A DNA stretch of 64,000 bases, taken from contig CM047426.1 of assembly GCA_026168455.1 (NCBI GenBank), forward strand, positions 65,811,342 to 65,875,341, given 5' to 3'. The stretch is from Theocolax elegans (Eukaryota; Arthropoda; Insecta; Hymenoptera; Cerocephalidae). Below, one piece after another: positions 33,477-44,000 of the stretch; position 1 is the first letter of the stretch, and the number at the start of each line of letters is the position of its first letter. Both the position numbers and the translations under genes were made by a program. The notes below the pieces were generated by a model. That model did not search any database and was not told where the DNA came from. It saw nothing but the letters and a program-made list of their open reading frames with translations.

Positions 33477-33577
33477 TGTTGATAACGTTTTTATCCGTCA
33501 AAGTCTTATCCCGCGAATACCGCTCTCCCCGACGTTTATCCTAGTTGGCAATTTTGGGCATAGGGCCCAATACACGG

Positions 33578-33585
33578 TATAAAAG
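33578..33585 (+). promoter_or_regulatory. TATA box of the plus-strand gene
   Basis: TATAAAAG, followed about 100 bp on by a consensus donor GTAAGT (33676) in a GC-richer leader. The arrangement fits a 5' untranslated exon spliced to the coding exon at 33796. The leader also holds the 19-bp palindrome-like GGGAATCAAAGTGATTCCC. Confidence 0.5.
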
Positions 33586-33795
33586 TCAAACGAGGTGTTT
33601 GACGTTGTTAACGGCATTGCACGGGAATCAAAGTGATTCCCGGCCGCATCGTGGGACTGTACACTTAAGCTTGGTAAGTTGGGACAGATTGGGCCTAACC
33701 GGGGCCATACATTCCCCAGTACCCATCCTGTTACAATATATTATATTTACAATTAAGCCTTTCTAACCTAAAACCCTGTTGTTGCTATTCTTTAG

Positions 33796-34101
33796 AAGCT
33801 GGCGTAGATAAAGAAATATTTGAAGAAATGGACTGTGATATGTTGAATGATTTATTTGATAAGAGTGAATATGGCTTTAAAAAAAAATTTGTTAGTAAAT
33901 TAGAAGCATGGAAGAAAGATAATGTACCTGATGCAGTCTGTGAGCCCCAAAATATTGATTCAATTATTGATATTTCTAATAAGTCTAGTACCTCCACGAT
34001 GACTTTATTAGAAGAAAATAATATTAATTCTTTGTCACTAAATAGTTCATTTAACATGGAAAATAGTTTGGATTATAATATCAGTGTTATAAGTTGTATA
34101 C
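33796..34101 (+). pseudogene. exon 1 (N-terminal domain) of the plus-strand family member
   Basis: TTGTTGCTATTCTTTAG is a good acceptor at 33795. The exon reads AGVDKEIFEEMDCDMLND then KKKFVSKLEAWKKDNV, resembling the short helical (SAM-like) N-terminal domain I associate with this family, followed by a serine- and asparagine-rich linker. Donor GTATGT at 34102 is likely; without splicing the frame runs to a TAG at 34128-34130. The first ATG in the frame is 33828. The exon itself is intact. Confidence 0.55.
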
Positions 34102-35480
34102 GTATGTTTTATAACATTTTCTGTATGTAGTGTTATTAACAAAATTGCACACATAAATCAAAAAAGTATTAAAGAGAAAAATGTTTCACTTATAACATTA
34201 GTAAAAACTTAATTATATATTTGTTAATATCTTATTTCTCAGTATGAAATTAGTTATGTTATCATTTAAGTATATGACAAGTAGTATGTAATAGCAACAA
34301 TAGTGAAGTGAAATAACTTGCGGAAAGTAATATACATGTATGATAGAGATAATTATAAGTTATAAAATTAAATTGAAAGCTGCAACATGAACATGTAAAT
34401 AAACGCTTTTAAGAAGTATCGGTATCAATATTGACTTTCATTGTCAATATTGAAAATTATTGATTAGTCTAATAAAAAAAAATTTAGCTGGTTATTACAT
34501 AATTTTTATTGTTATAATCTTCTTAATTAATAACACTTTCAAATTTTCTCATTAAACACCATTTGTTTGCAACCTGAATACAGAAATTTTAATTGAATAA
34601 CATTTTTACATATATAAACCAGTTTTCAATATTTGAGAACGATATCCAATAATAACACTGGTACTACTTTTTCTATTAACCATTTTAACATTTTGTATCA
34701 CTCACATGATAAGTATTTTGATTTTATCTAGTATTTTATCTTTCAAGTAAGCCTAACTGCATTCAATCCAATAAAAATTTATTGAGTGAGAATACGAACA
34801 CCAGGAAAACTATTTTTAACATTCCGAGCGCGAAACACGGTTTCTCATTCTTGCTTTGTGTGTGCGAAGCACCCGATTCACGCAGTATGCGAATCGCTTT
34901 GGTTCATTCACGGTTTAATTTAATCATATGTGTTTCGCTCATATCGTGTTAAAAAATATCATACGATACGAGTGTGCTCAGGCGATAAATTAATATTTAG
35001 GTTATTGCGAAAACGATTCTTATATACCACAAATATATTTAAATATAGTTAAATTCTATTTTTTTCCTTCTATTACATCTTACGCTTTTGAAACATTTAA
35101 TTTTTACAATTTGCACTTTTCAGATGTGTAATTCTACCATTTTACTCTTTTGGTAAATGTAAAATCTTGAATTTACAGTTTTGTAATTAGTCGCCGAATC
35201 TACCCACTTTTCACTGCTGTAAATTTCATATTTTACACATTTCAAATCTGTAAATATCACAATTTCCATTGCTTAAAGTGTAAATTATGTATTTGACCTA
35301 CTGTAATGTGTAATTTTATGATTTTAACCTTTTCATAAACTGTAAAATCACGAATTTAAACATTCTAACGTCGATTTTTACAGATTAGGGTTTAGAGTGT
35401 AAGCAATACATTTTAATATAATTATAAATACTGTACATAAATTTCATGCAATTATTTTACTGATATATATATATATATAT
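34102..35480. other. intron-like AT-rich stretch
   Basis: A GC-richer patch at 34826-34985 (CGCGAAACACGG, GCGAAGCACCCG) and a zone at 35090-35400 with repeated TGTAAAAT words are noted. No exon found. A (TA)n run lies at 35461-35487. Confidence 0.45.
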
Positions 35481-35487
35481 ATATATA

Positions 35488-35640
35488 GAGGAACCAAGAA
35501 AGTCTGTGTCTGACTTACTAAAATGTACAACCGAAGGTTTGTTAATTTTACAAGTGTTTAAACTATAAGGTCGAATTGACACACACACATAATGTGATCT
35601 TTTAATTTATTATGAATTTGATTATACAAAAACGTATAGG
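35488..35640 (+). pseudogene. degraded middle exon of the plus-strand gene
   Basis: After TATATATAG the frame reads DLLKCTTEGLLILQ, matching the role of LLEFLKTEQRGKEI in exon A of the minus-strand copy, then meets stops (35566 and beyond) where the R..L...I part should follow. It shows that this locus once had the central domain and has lost it. Confidence 0.45.
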
Positions 35641-35732
35641 TAATCAAATTTAAAATATGTGATAATTAACAATATTTGTATGTTTGATATATATTTATAG
35701 AAATTAAAATAAAAAGTAAAATAATTTTTCAG

Positions 35733-35920
35733 TATAACCAGGGAAAGATTCCTTGAAATATCAAAAGTATTAGGAGAAATATTTCATAATAAGGGGACAT
35801 CTGCAGAAGCTACTGCAAAATTTTTTTATTTCCCTTTTCAAGCTGCTCCTAAACTAAATAAAAGAATTAATACAGGAGGTGTTTTATATGACTTTTATAT
35901 TAACACCAAAAGAAAGTTAA
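35733..35920 (+). pseudogene. exon with the conserved SGKL-type block, plus-strand gene
   Basis: Acceptor TAATTTTTCAG at 35732. Reads TRERFLEISKVLGEIFHNK, KFFYFPFQAAP and NTGGVLYDFYINTKRKL. Donor GTAAAA at 35921; unspliced, the frame stops at 35929-35931. Parallels exon B (19198-19405). Confidence 0.6.
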
Positions 35921-36064
35921 GTAAAAAATAATAACTAAAGATAACACAGAAATAGATGGTATGCATGGTTAAAGTACTTTTATAAAGTAAATAAATTTTG
36001 ATTATAATTAAATTTAGTTAATGAAGTTTAGTTAGTTCTAATAATTAGTTATATATAAGAATTA

Positions 36065-36240
36065 GATTCTAATTTGTATGAAATTGATGATGATGTAGCG
36101 TGGATACGATCAAACGACGCACCTGAAACTTAGATAACTCAGAAGTGGATACAAACTTTCCATTTAAGGGATAGTTGTAAGAATTTAAAATTATACTTTC
36201 AACAATATAAATGTTTACATTGTCCATATGTATATTTGCT
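36065..36240 (+). pseudogene. exon with W..I..W..T..LR block and an in-frame stop
   Basis: Reads SNLYEIDDDVAWIRSNDAPET, TAG at 36131-36133, then ITQKWIQTFHLRDSCKN. The reading continues in the same frame after the TAG, so this is a point nonsense change. Parallels exon C (18917-19091). Confidence 0.55.
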
Positions 36241-36319
36241 GGTAAATTTTTTAATACATAATTATTAGTTATTAAAAGAAAGTTATTTATTCTACATGAA
36301 TATTTATTTACAATTATCT

Positions 36320-36427
36320 TATGACTTTGATAAATTATATCCAGTTTCCGTTAGTAACTTATTAACAAATTGGCAAAGTAGCTTCTTTAGTAACACAATA
36401 TACAAAAAAAAATTTTTAACACAATAA
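36320..36427 (+). pseudogene. last exon of the plus-strand gene
   Basis: Reads YDFDKLYPVSVSNLLTNW then SSFF and ends TAA at 36425-36427. The hydrophobic DFD.LYP...L...W motif is what I expect at the C-terminus of this family. The acceptor is not clear. Confidence 0.5.
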
Positions 36428-36599
36428 CATGAAATATTGATTGCAGCAGGTGCGTAATTTTATACAAACTTTCATTATGAAAAAATAACTATATTTAAAT
36501 GTACTTTAATATGCAAATAACAAATTTTACTATAAAATCTATTAATAATAATACTCGTAGTATTCGTTTTGCTACAACCTTTAAACAAGTGCTGTGAAT

Positions 36600-37230
36600 A
36601 GTACCAATGAGTACGCATAACTTCTGCATTTCACTATGCAGTGGATTAGACCATTTGATGCTCTTAATTTTTGCTTTCCGCTATGCACCTGTTTAGACCA
36701 TCTGGGACCCGATATTTCTGAATTTTTCTATGTAATATATAGGTCCAATTATGTCCATATACATATATATGTGGTAAATCGTCTTCACATTAATTTTGAC
36801 ATTATGGAATATTTTATCTGTGGTTGAACACTAAATATATATCTACGCCGATCTCTGGACGCAGAAAAATATCTGTAAAACGAGAAAAATAAATATACAA
36901 CAGTATTTCAAAATCTAGCATAAATCATACTTTCAACTTTACTGACCTGGTGTGTATATATCTGAATCGCGACAAGATACGTAAGGTATAAACATAGATG
37001 GATTATCAAGTAGTAGATGAAATAAATAATTTTTAAGAGGTTCTAGACAGGTTGCATGTTCTGACCTTGAAGTAAGTCCATATGCATATAATATGTGGTA
37101 GGTTCTCTTGAGATTAATTTTGAAATTGTGGAAAATATCTTTGGTTGAACGCAGATATACGTTTACGCTGATCTCTTGAAACATAAGTATCTTTAAAACA
37201 GAAAATATAAATATATGTTGTGACGGGCAT
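36600..37230. repeat. diverged direct repeat, two copies about 335 bp apart
   Basis: The copies near 36735-36900 and 37070-37225 share TATATGTGGTA, TTAATTTTGAMATT.TGGAA and GTTGAAC..AATAT..TACGCYGATCTCT. No coding frame. Confidence 0.6.
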
Positions 37231-37265
37231 AACCATATATATAGATGTATGGTTAGGCTCCAATC

Positions 37266-37342
37266 ACATAGCGTAATAGCTCAAGCGATAGAGTGTAAGC
37301 GCGCCACGCAAGAGGTCCGGGTTCAAGCCCGACTCTCGGAAG
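37266..37342 (+). tRNA. tRNA-like sequence (pseudo-tRNA or SINE head)
   Basis: TAGCTCAAGCGATAGAG has D-arm character (GCTC/GAG stem) and TCCGGGTTCAAGCCCGA is a clean T arm with B box. The acceptor ends do not pair and the sequence runs into poly-T, so a decayed tRNA-derived repeat is likely. Confidence 0.5.
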
Positions 37343-37345
37343 ATT

Positions 37346-37588
37346 TTTTTAATTATTTAAATTAATTTATTTAAATAATTAATAAATCAAAATTAATAAA
37401 ATTTATAATTTTATTTAAAGATTCTTTTATTTTGCAAAATATACATATTCTGAAATTGAAATACGACTAAAATTGACTAAGTTGCAAATTTATATTGTTT
37501 ATAGTTAATATTAATAAAATTTGAAATTATACATTGTATTATAGTGTATATTATTTAGTACATTATATTATAATATATAATTATACAT

Positions 37589-37620
<32 letters not shown>

Positions 37621-37740
37621 GTAAGAAAAGTGATAAAAAATAAATAAGTATTTGAACAATAAATTAAAGTAAAATGAATTAAAATTAAAATTAAGATTGT
37701 TTTTCACATTTGTTAATTATTATATTCAGATTTTGAAAAC
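37346..37740. other. AT-rich spacer
   Basis: A (TA)n run at 37589-37614 is the only feature. Confidence 0.5.
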
Positions 37741-38204
37741 TAATTTAAATTAATATAAAGACAGAGAGGTTGACGACCCTGTGCCAAAATCATATGAAAC
37801 AACAAAGAGGATAATGAGAAGAGAGGGAAACCGAAAACTCCAGCTGTACGTGTGAAGAAGGTGGGAAAGCAGCCCCCACCTCTAACCAAAGGTACAAAAC
37901 CGGCCATCTCGCTGTCGAATTCAGCATTCGCCTCGAGCTGTAAGGCGAGGAAGGAAGCACCCTCCTCGCCACTTCTAGAAATAAATGAATATTGATAGTT
38001 AAATTTTGTGAGTTTGATTAAACAGCTAGAGGTGTGATGTTCATTTGAAGGTACTTGGATAAGATGGAATGCTGGAATCATTCTAATCTTTACCCAAGTC
38101 CTTTTATCCTTTAAAGCCAATTCCTTAGAATAAATTCGGACGAAAAGGAGCGCTAGATTCGTTTTTTCTTCTACCCGAATTATTCCAATTTTCCTATTTT
38201 CCAT
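37740..38204 (-). other. minus-strand ORF, 154 codons, status uncertain
   Basis: The 3' half (37790-37980) is less AT-rich and encodes SGEEGASFLALQLEANAEF, EMAGFVPLVRGGGCFPTFF and TRTAGVFGFPLF, hydrophobic and glycine-rich. The 5' half overlaps hairpins 1 and 2 of the array below on the opposite strand, so it is doubtful as coding sequence. No family recognised. It may be part of the repeat that carries the hairpins. Confidence 0.25.
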
Positions 38205-38413
38205 AGAAAAATACTCAGATGATGTGGAATACTGGATTTATTCCAACATCTACCTGATTTTTTCAAATAATACATTCACCAAAGAGTTTATTGGGCGAGG
38301 CCGAACGCTGGATTCGTTCGAACCTCTATCCAACCTCTTATTCCATTAAAATATCCAGAAATCGTTCTGGGATGAGAAGAAACACTGGATTTGTTTCTAA
38401 TCTACCCCAGACG
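38053..38413 (+). repeat. array of five tandem hairpins with covarying stems (candidate structured RNA)
   Basis: Five units spaced 81, 79, 76 and 77 bp. Each has a 7-nt loop CTGGATT (units 1 and 2: CTGGAAT, CTAGATT) at 38072, 38153, 38232, 38308 and 38385, closed by a 6-bp apical stem whose sequence differs each time yet stays paired: GGAATG/CATTCT, GGAGCG/CGTTTT, GGAATA/TATTCC, CGAACG/CGTTCG, GAAACA/TGTTTC. Below it come a middle stem, a short internal loop, the 3' strand TCTACCC, and an outer stem that also changes in pairs (ACTTGG/CCAAGT, ATTCGG/CCGAAT, CAG/CTG, TTGG/CCAA, TCTGGG/CCCAGA). Non-Watson-Crick pairs are G-T on the plus strand, which points to a plus-strand RNA. Function unknown. 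Confidence 0.8.
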
Positions 38414-38522
38414 TTTTCACTTCATACATTTATTACGGTCCTGCTAAAAATAAATGTATTTTTATGTAAGGGATAAAAATAAGCCCGTTACAATGTCAAC
38501 CGAATTTAAAATCTAGAATAAA

Positions 38523-38564
38523 TTACACTTTGATCTGTGATGAAGTCACATTACTAGGCGATAC
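38523..38564 (-). other. exon-like last segment, minus strand
   Basis: Acceptor TTATTATCAG then VSPSNVTSSQIKV and TAA (38523-38525). In phase with the segment at 38649-38737. Confidence 0.25.
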
Positions 38565-38648
38565 CTGATAATAAAAAAAATATATATTAATCAATAATTA
38601 TTCAATATTAAGAGGTAATATCATGTGAATATACTTATCTGTATTTAC

Positions 38649-38737
38649 AAGGTGATGACGTGAACATCCAGAACGTTGTACGGTGTCAGAGTGTCCGTGG
38701 CGTTTGTCGTTGTCAGCTACACCTTGGCACGCTGCAT
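38649..38737 (-). other. exon-like segment, minus strand
   Basis: Acceptor CTTATTTCAG and donor GTAAAT border an open stretch encoding CQGVADNDKRHGHSDTVQRS then GCSRHH. It joins in phase to 38523-38564. Composition (CpG present) differs from its AT-rich surroundings. No family recognised. Confidence 0.3.
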
Positions 38738-39161
38738 CTGAAATAAGAAATATGTTAATATTGCATAATAGTAATTATTTATTGGTTAGTAGGGACATAT
38801 ATGTAATAAGTAGGAAGTAAATAAAATATATAATATAGAATTATCAACAGAATGAAAAAACAGCTGCCAATTAATTGACACGTAACTTCCTCAAATTAAA
38901 ATGTTGATCTTATATGTAATATATTACTTAAATATACTATTATTTAATTATATAAAGCAAAATTTTATAATATTTCTAAGAATATTTCCTTTTCTTATAA
39001 ATACATAATATTTTACGATATATCTAAAATGATTTATATTTGTTTATAAAGTACATTTAAAATGTTAAACGAATACCTCTGTTTTAGCAATTTTTTTTAC
39101 CACAAAAAATATCGATTTTGGTAAATTAGTAGTAATACTCTTATTATAACCTATAAAATAG

Positions 39162-39172
39162 ATATTCAATAC
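39162..39172. repeat. target duplication, left copy (ATATTCAATAC)
   Basis: Exact 11-bp repeat of 39609-39619, flanking the SINE. Confidence 0.9.
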
Positions 39173-39608
39173 GACCAACACGGTGGCGGAGTGGCGGAGG
39201 CGCACCTCGGCCGATCACGAAAGTTAAGCAGCACTGAGTGCGGTTGGCACTTGGATGGGTGACACCATTGCTTGTGCGGCTTTCGGGATCGGTTAGGTGT
39301 TTTTCCACACTTCACAACGTGAGCGGAAGGTGTGGAACATTCGGTTTCGGTGTTTGGGCCTACGCAAGGTGACCTGAACATCTAAACAGAATGTTTCAAT
39401 ACACCGTCCGTCTCGGGGAAGGTTTTCCTACAAGTTTTTCCCTTCCTCACGGGCATAACCCCGGGCGAATGCGAGACGGTGGGGACCGGGATGGGAAAAA
39501 TTGGAATGTTTTCACCCCCACACATAGGTGGTAGGGGTGTCCCTGTAAAAACCCGTTTAATGGGTATACGGGGTGATGAGCAAAAAGAATAAAAAAAAAA
39601 ATAAATAT
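39173..39608 (+). mobile_element. SINE with a 5S rRNA-derived head (SINE3 type), 436 bp
   Basis: CCGATCACGAAAGTTAAGCA at 39211-39230 is 5S rRNA sequence covering the A box, followed by CGGTTGGCACTTGGATGGGT (39241-39260), the C box of the 5S internal promoter. A non-5S body follows (CACCCCCACACATAGGTGG, GGTATACGGGGTGATGAGC) and an A-rich tail (39586-39604). An exact 11-bp target duplication flanks it. Head, body, tail and duplication together make this a genuine retroposed SINE and not a 5S gene. RNA polymerase III would transcribe it from the internal promoter. Confidence 0.9.
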
Positions 39609-39619
39609 ATATTCAATAC
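39609..39619. repeat. target duplication, right copy (ATATTCAATAC)
   Basis: Matches 39162-39172 exactly. Confidence 0.9.
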
Positions 39620-39780
39620 CTTGAATCTTTAAAATAATTGAAATAACGCAGAAAATATCAACATTAGAGAATTAACAGAATCATTTTAATTTCTACCAAT
39701 AATATAAATATTTCTAACCTCTTATCGTTAAATTTATCCAAAGAAAATATTAGAGAAACCAAATGAGGGAAACATTTAAG

Positions 39781-39947
39781 ACAGCACAGCTGTGAAAAGA
39801 TTAAGGAATTTGCAAGAATATGATAAAGAAAATGTGACGTCGAAAAAGAAAAAAAGTGTTAAATACTTAAAAGCAGAAGGAAACAAAAACTTACGAAGGC
39901 TCTTGCAAGTAAATAAACTATTAAAAAAAGAGGGAAAGGAAAATTAA
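39781..39947 (+). other. exon-like plus-strand ORF, basic
   Basis: After AACATTTAAG a frame encodes AVKRLRNLQEYDKENVTS, KKKKSVKYLKAEGNKNLRRL and ends TAA at 39945-39947; a donor GTAAAT is available at 39908. Very lysine-rich. No family recognised and no partner exon found. Confidence 0.25.
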
Positions 39948-41030
39948 TTTTAATTCAAATTATACTTATTATCAGTATTCATTGTAAAGAACTTATTATT
40001 TAAATTGATAATGTTGTATATTTTAATAAAAAGTTTCACCTGGAAAACTTTAAAATTGTTGTAACCTCCATAGAAGTATAAATAGTAGGTTTTACTTACA
40101 AGCTACCTATAACTGATTAGCTCATTGCTTAATTATGTAGTGGTTAAAACATTCATTAAACGGGATGTAAACCCTAAAAAATAGAGAAATGGTTTATTTT
40201 TTATTCGAGGAATTCAACAAGGAATTCAACTTATCGAAAAAACCGTTCTGTAACGATGTTGTGATTTCTATGAAGATATTCTGCGAATTTTTTCGAATCT
40301 TTCTATTAAGAGATCAGCGAAATTTTTGGGCTGCCATGAATCATTGTTTTATTATAGCTATATTGTTGAGGCGTATAAGAGTGAATCTTTTTACACTGTT
40401 TGAGTACAAGTGTTCACTCTCACTCGTTATGTTAATAAGGAGTGATATTTTTTAAATAAATAAACCACGTATAAGGTTAAAATAAATGTTTATTCAGTGA
40501 CGTTGAATGTAGAACTAACTGTACAAAGTTTCTTAACCTAACACATCAGTTATGATGGGCATCTACAAAATTTACAAAATATTTTAAATGTTTTCTAATT
40601 GGTGAAAAGTTATAATAAGGCGGTAACTAGTAGACAGAGATTTGTTGGCAGGATGACAATGGTGGGGACGAAGGGTACATGGTGGTGGACAATGACACAC
40701 TGATGGGTCCATCGCAATAAACTATATTGCTTGTTATTAACCCTAAGGCCTAATGATGTGCGCGTTCTAATGGGAACTTTTTATATTGTTGTTTTATGAA
40801 TATTAGGGTATAAATTTGTAACAACATTTCAATACGATCCGTAGTAATAATTATTAATAGTAAATACGTGTTCGAACATGCAAAGCTTCCTTCGCAGGTA
40901 CGAAATTTTACTCCTCGCTTGTTTTGAAATCTCACGCACGTCTAAACATATATATTACCAACAAAAATGTTTAACGTATAATTAATTAATAATTTATTAT
41001 TTCTTAACAATCTTTCTGTCACTGTATTCT
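39948..41030. other. AT-rich spacer, nothing firm
   Basis: An 88-codon plus-strand ORF (40189-40455) has no recognisable domain and no splice or promoter context; I treat it as chance. Confidence 0.4.
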
Positions 41031-44000
41031 GTTTGTTGTTCTGATTGTTGAACAGTATCTGTAATTATTTCAGATTTTTGAGATGATATTTTTTGAGGTT
41101 ATTTTAGTAACAAGCGATTTGAGGTTATGAATATTGTTACGTGTGAGAGGTATCGACTACAATAGGTACCGTTACTCGATTAGGCGGACTGCTTAACGAG
41201 CGGATGGTGAAGACAGGATGAAATATTTGATTGAGGTGTTAATGGATAAATACGGCTGTTTATTATATCAATCCTTTTGTAGTAGTAATATGGTGAAGTA
41301 CAATATAAGGTCTTCTTATTACGATCTCTGTATTAGTTGCTAGTGTTGCTTGCTGGTTGGATGCTGGTTGGTTGATGCTAGGCTGCTGCTGTAGATTGGT
41401 GTTTGCTGCTAGGTTGCGGCTGCTGGTTGGCGTTTGAGCGGTTGAGTAGTAAGGCTGCCTGGAGCTGATACCTGAAGAGGCCGTTCCGTCGTGATCCGGT
41501 GCCGGTTGTTGTAAAGAGTTGAACCTCGATCGGGCGTAGGTTCGACGTTAATCACTTGTTTTACTTCTCTGTCTGAGCTTTTGACTGGTTATTCCTTTTG
41601 TTTATATAAGCAACTCATTGACCTACATAATTGTCTGAATCCTCCACATGTGTATATTTTTCTCGTGCGGTGTTGCAATGCCTCCATGAAATCGCCAGCG
41701 GGGCTGTGTCGGTGATCCGAGAGTCAGCATTACTCCTTGTCGTTTGAGCTCGATGAACTACTCGACGTCAGCAGTTTGTTCTTTATTGTACACTGGCTAT
41801 CGTGCACCAATTTGGATTGATTTAACATTAGCATTTCGATACTTATATTTCATATATGCATATTGTATTAATATACTATAAGTGAAGTGTAGCCATACAC
41901 GTAACAATATCAATTTTTATGGTTGTTACTGAAATGATTCTGTTAATTCTCTAATATTGATATTTTTTACGTTATTTCAATGATCTTATAGATTTGAGGT
42001 TGTGAATATTTATTTTATAGGTTATAATAAGACTGTTTCTACTTATTTTCAAATTTTGACATATTAAAGGTTCTTTAAGTAATTTAATTTGAGGTAAGAA
42101 AATTCTATTCTATTGGTTGAAACTAAAATGGTTCTGTTAATTCTCTAATATTGATATTTTTTACGTTATTTCAATAATTTATAGATTTGAGCTTCTGATT
42201 ATTTATTTTGTAGGTTAAAATCAGACCGTTTAAATAATTTTTTAGGTTATAATAAGAGAGTATCTAATAATTTTCAAATTTTGATATTATTTGAAGTTAT
42301 TTTACTAATTTTAACGATTTGAGGTTACAAATATCTATTTTATTGGTTAAAACTAAATGATTCTTTTAATTCTCTACTGTTGATATTTTTTACGTTATTT
42401 CATGATTTTACAGATTTGTTGGTTTATGAATATTTTATTATATAGTTATAATCAACCGGGTTTTGTAATTTTGTAGGTTATATATCATACTCTTTCTACT
42501 ATTTTCTAATTTTGATATATTAAGGTTCTCTAATATTGATATTTTTTACGTTATTTCAATGATCTTATAGATTTGAGGTTGTGAATATTTATTTTATAGG
42601 TTATAAAAGACTGTTTTCTACTTATTTTCAAATTTTGACATATTAAAGGTTCTTTAAGTAATTTAATTTGAGGTAAGAAAATTCTATTCTATTGGTTGAA
42701 ACTAAAATGGTTCTGTTACTTCTCTAATATTGATATTTTTTACGTTATTCAATAATTTATAGATTTGAGCTTCTGATTATTTATTTTGTAGGTTAAAATC
42801 AGACCGTTTAAATAATTTTTAGGTTATAATAAGAGAGTATCTAATAATTTTCAAATTTTGATATTATTTGAAGTTATTTTACTAATTGATTTTATAGATT
42901 TGAGGTTGTGAATATTTATTTTATAGGTTTTAACCAGTTTTTTATTATTATTTTAAACATTATAACAAGTATGTTTCTATTAACTTAAAGATGTTTAGGG
43001 TAATTTTATCATTTTAATGATTTGGGGTTAGAAGTATATGTGTTAAATATTAAAAATAAGGCGTTGTATTAATTTCGAAATGTTGAGATTATTGACGTTA
43101 TTATAATAGTTTAATAGTTTTAGGTTAAGAACATATATTTTATAGGTTATAATAAGACTGTTTCTACTTATTTTCAAATTTTGATATTATTTGAAGTTAT
43201 TTTACTAATTTTAACGATTTGAGGTTACAAATATCTATTTTATTGATTGTACCTAAAATGTTTCTGTTAATTCTCTAATGTTGATATTTTCTACGTTATT
43301 TCAATTATTTTATAGATTTGAGGTTGTGAATATTTATTTTATAGGTTATAATAAGAGTGTTTCTACTTATTTTCTAATTTTGATATATATTGGTTAAAAC
43401 TAAATGATTCTTTTAATTCTCTAATGTTGATATTTTTTACGTTATTTCAATGATTTTATAGATTTGTGGTTATGAATATTTATTATATAGGTTATAATCA
43501 GACCGTTTGTAATTTTGTAGGTTATAATAATACTCTTTCTACTTATTTTCTAATTTTGATATATTTAAGGTTATTTAAGTAATTTAAAAGATTTTAGGTT
43601 AGAAATTTCTATTTTATTGGTTGAAACTAAAATGGTTCTGTTAATTCTCTAATGTTGATATTTTCTACGTTATTTCAATTATTTTATAGATTTGAAGTTA
43701 TGAATATTTATTTCATAGGTTATAACCAGACCGTTTTTAGTAATTTTACAGGTTATAATAAGAGTGTTTCTACTTATTTTCAAATTTCGAAATTTTTTGA
43801 GCTGGTTTTAGTAATTTTAACTATTTGAGGTTAGAACCATTTGGTGAAACTAAAATAATTCTGGTAATTCTCTAATGTTGATATTTTCTACGTTATTTCA
43901 ATTATTTTATAGATTTGAGGTTATAAATATTTATTGCAGAAGTTATAAGCAGACCATTTTTAGAAATTTTATAGATTATAACAATTGTGTTTCTACTAAT

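Noticed and set aside
33545..33766. 73-codon ORF in the leader of the plus-strand gene
   Set aside because: It overlaps the TATA box and crosses the predicted donor; more likely untranslated.
38053..38413. Hammerhead ribozyme array
   Set aside because: The conserved CUGAUGA and GAAA cores are missing; loop and stems do not fit.
39173..39320. Functional 5S rRNA gene
   Set aside because: The 5' and 3' parts are not 5S-like and it is flanked by a target duplication with an A tail.
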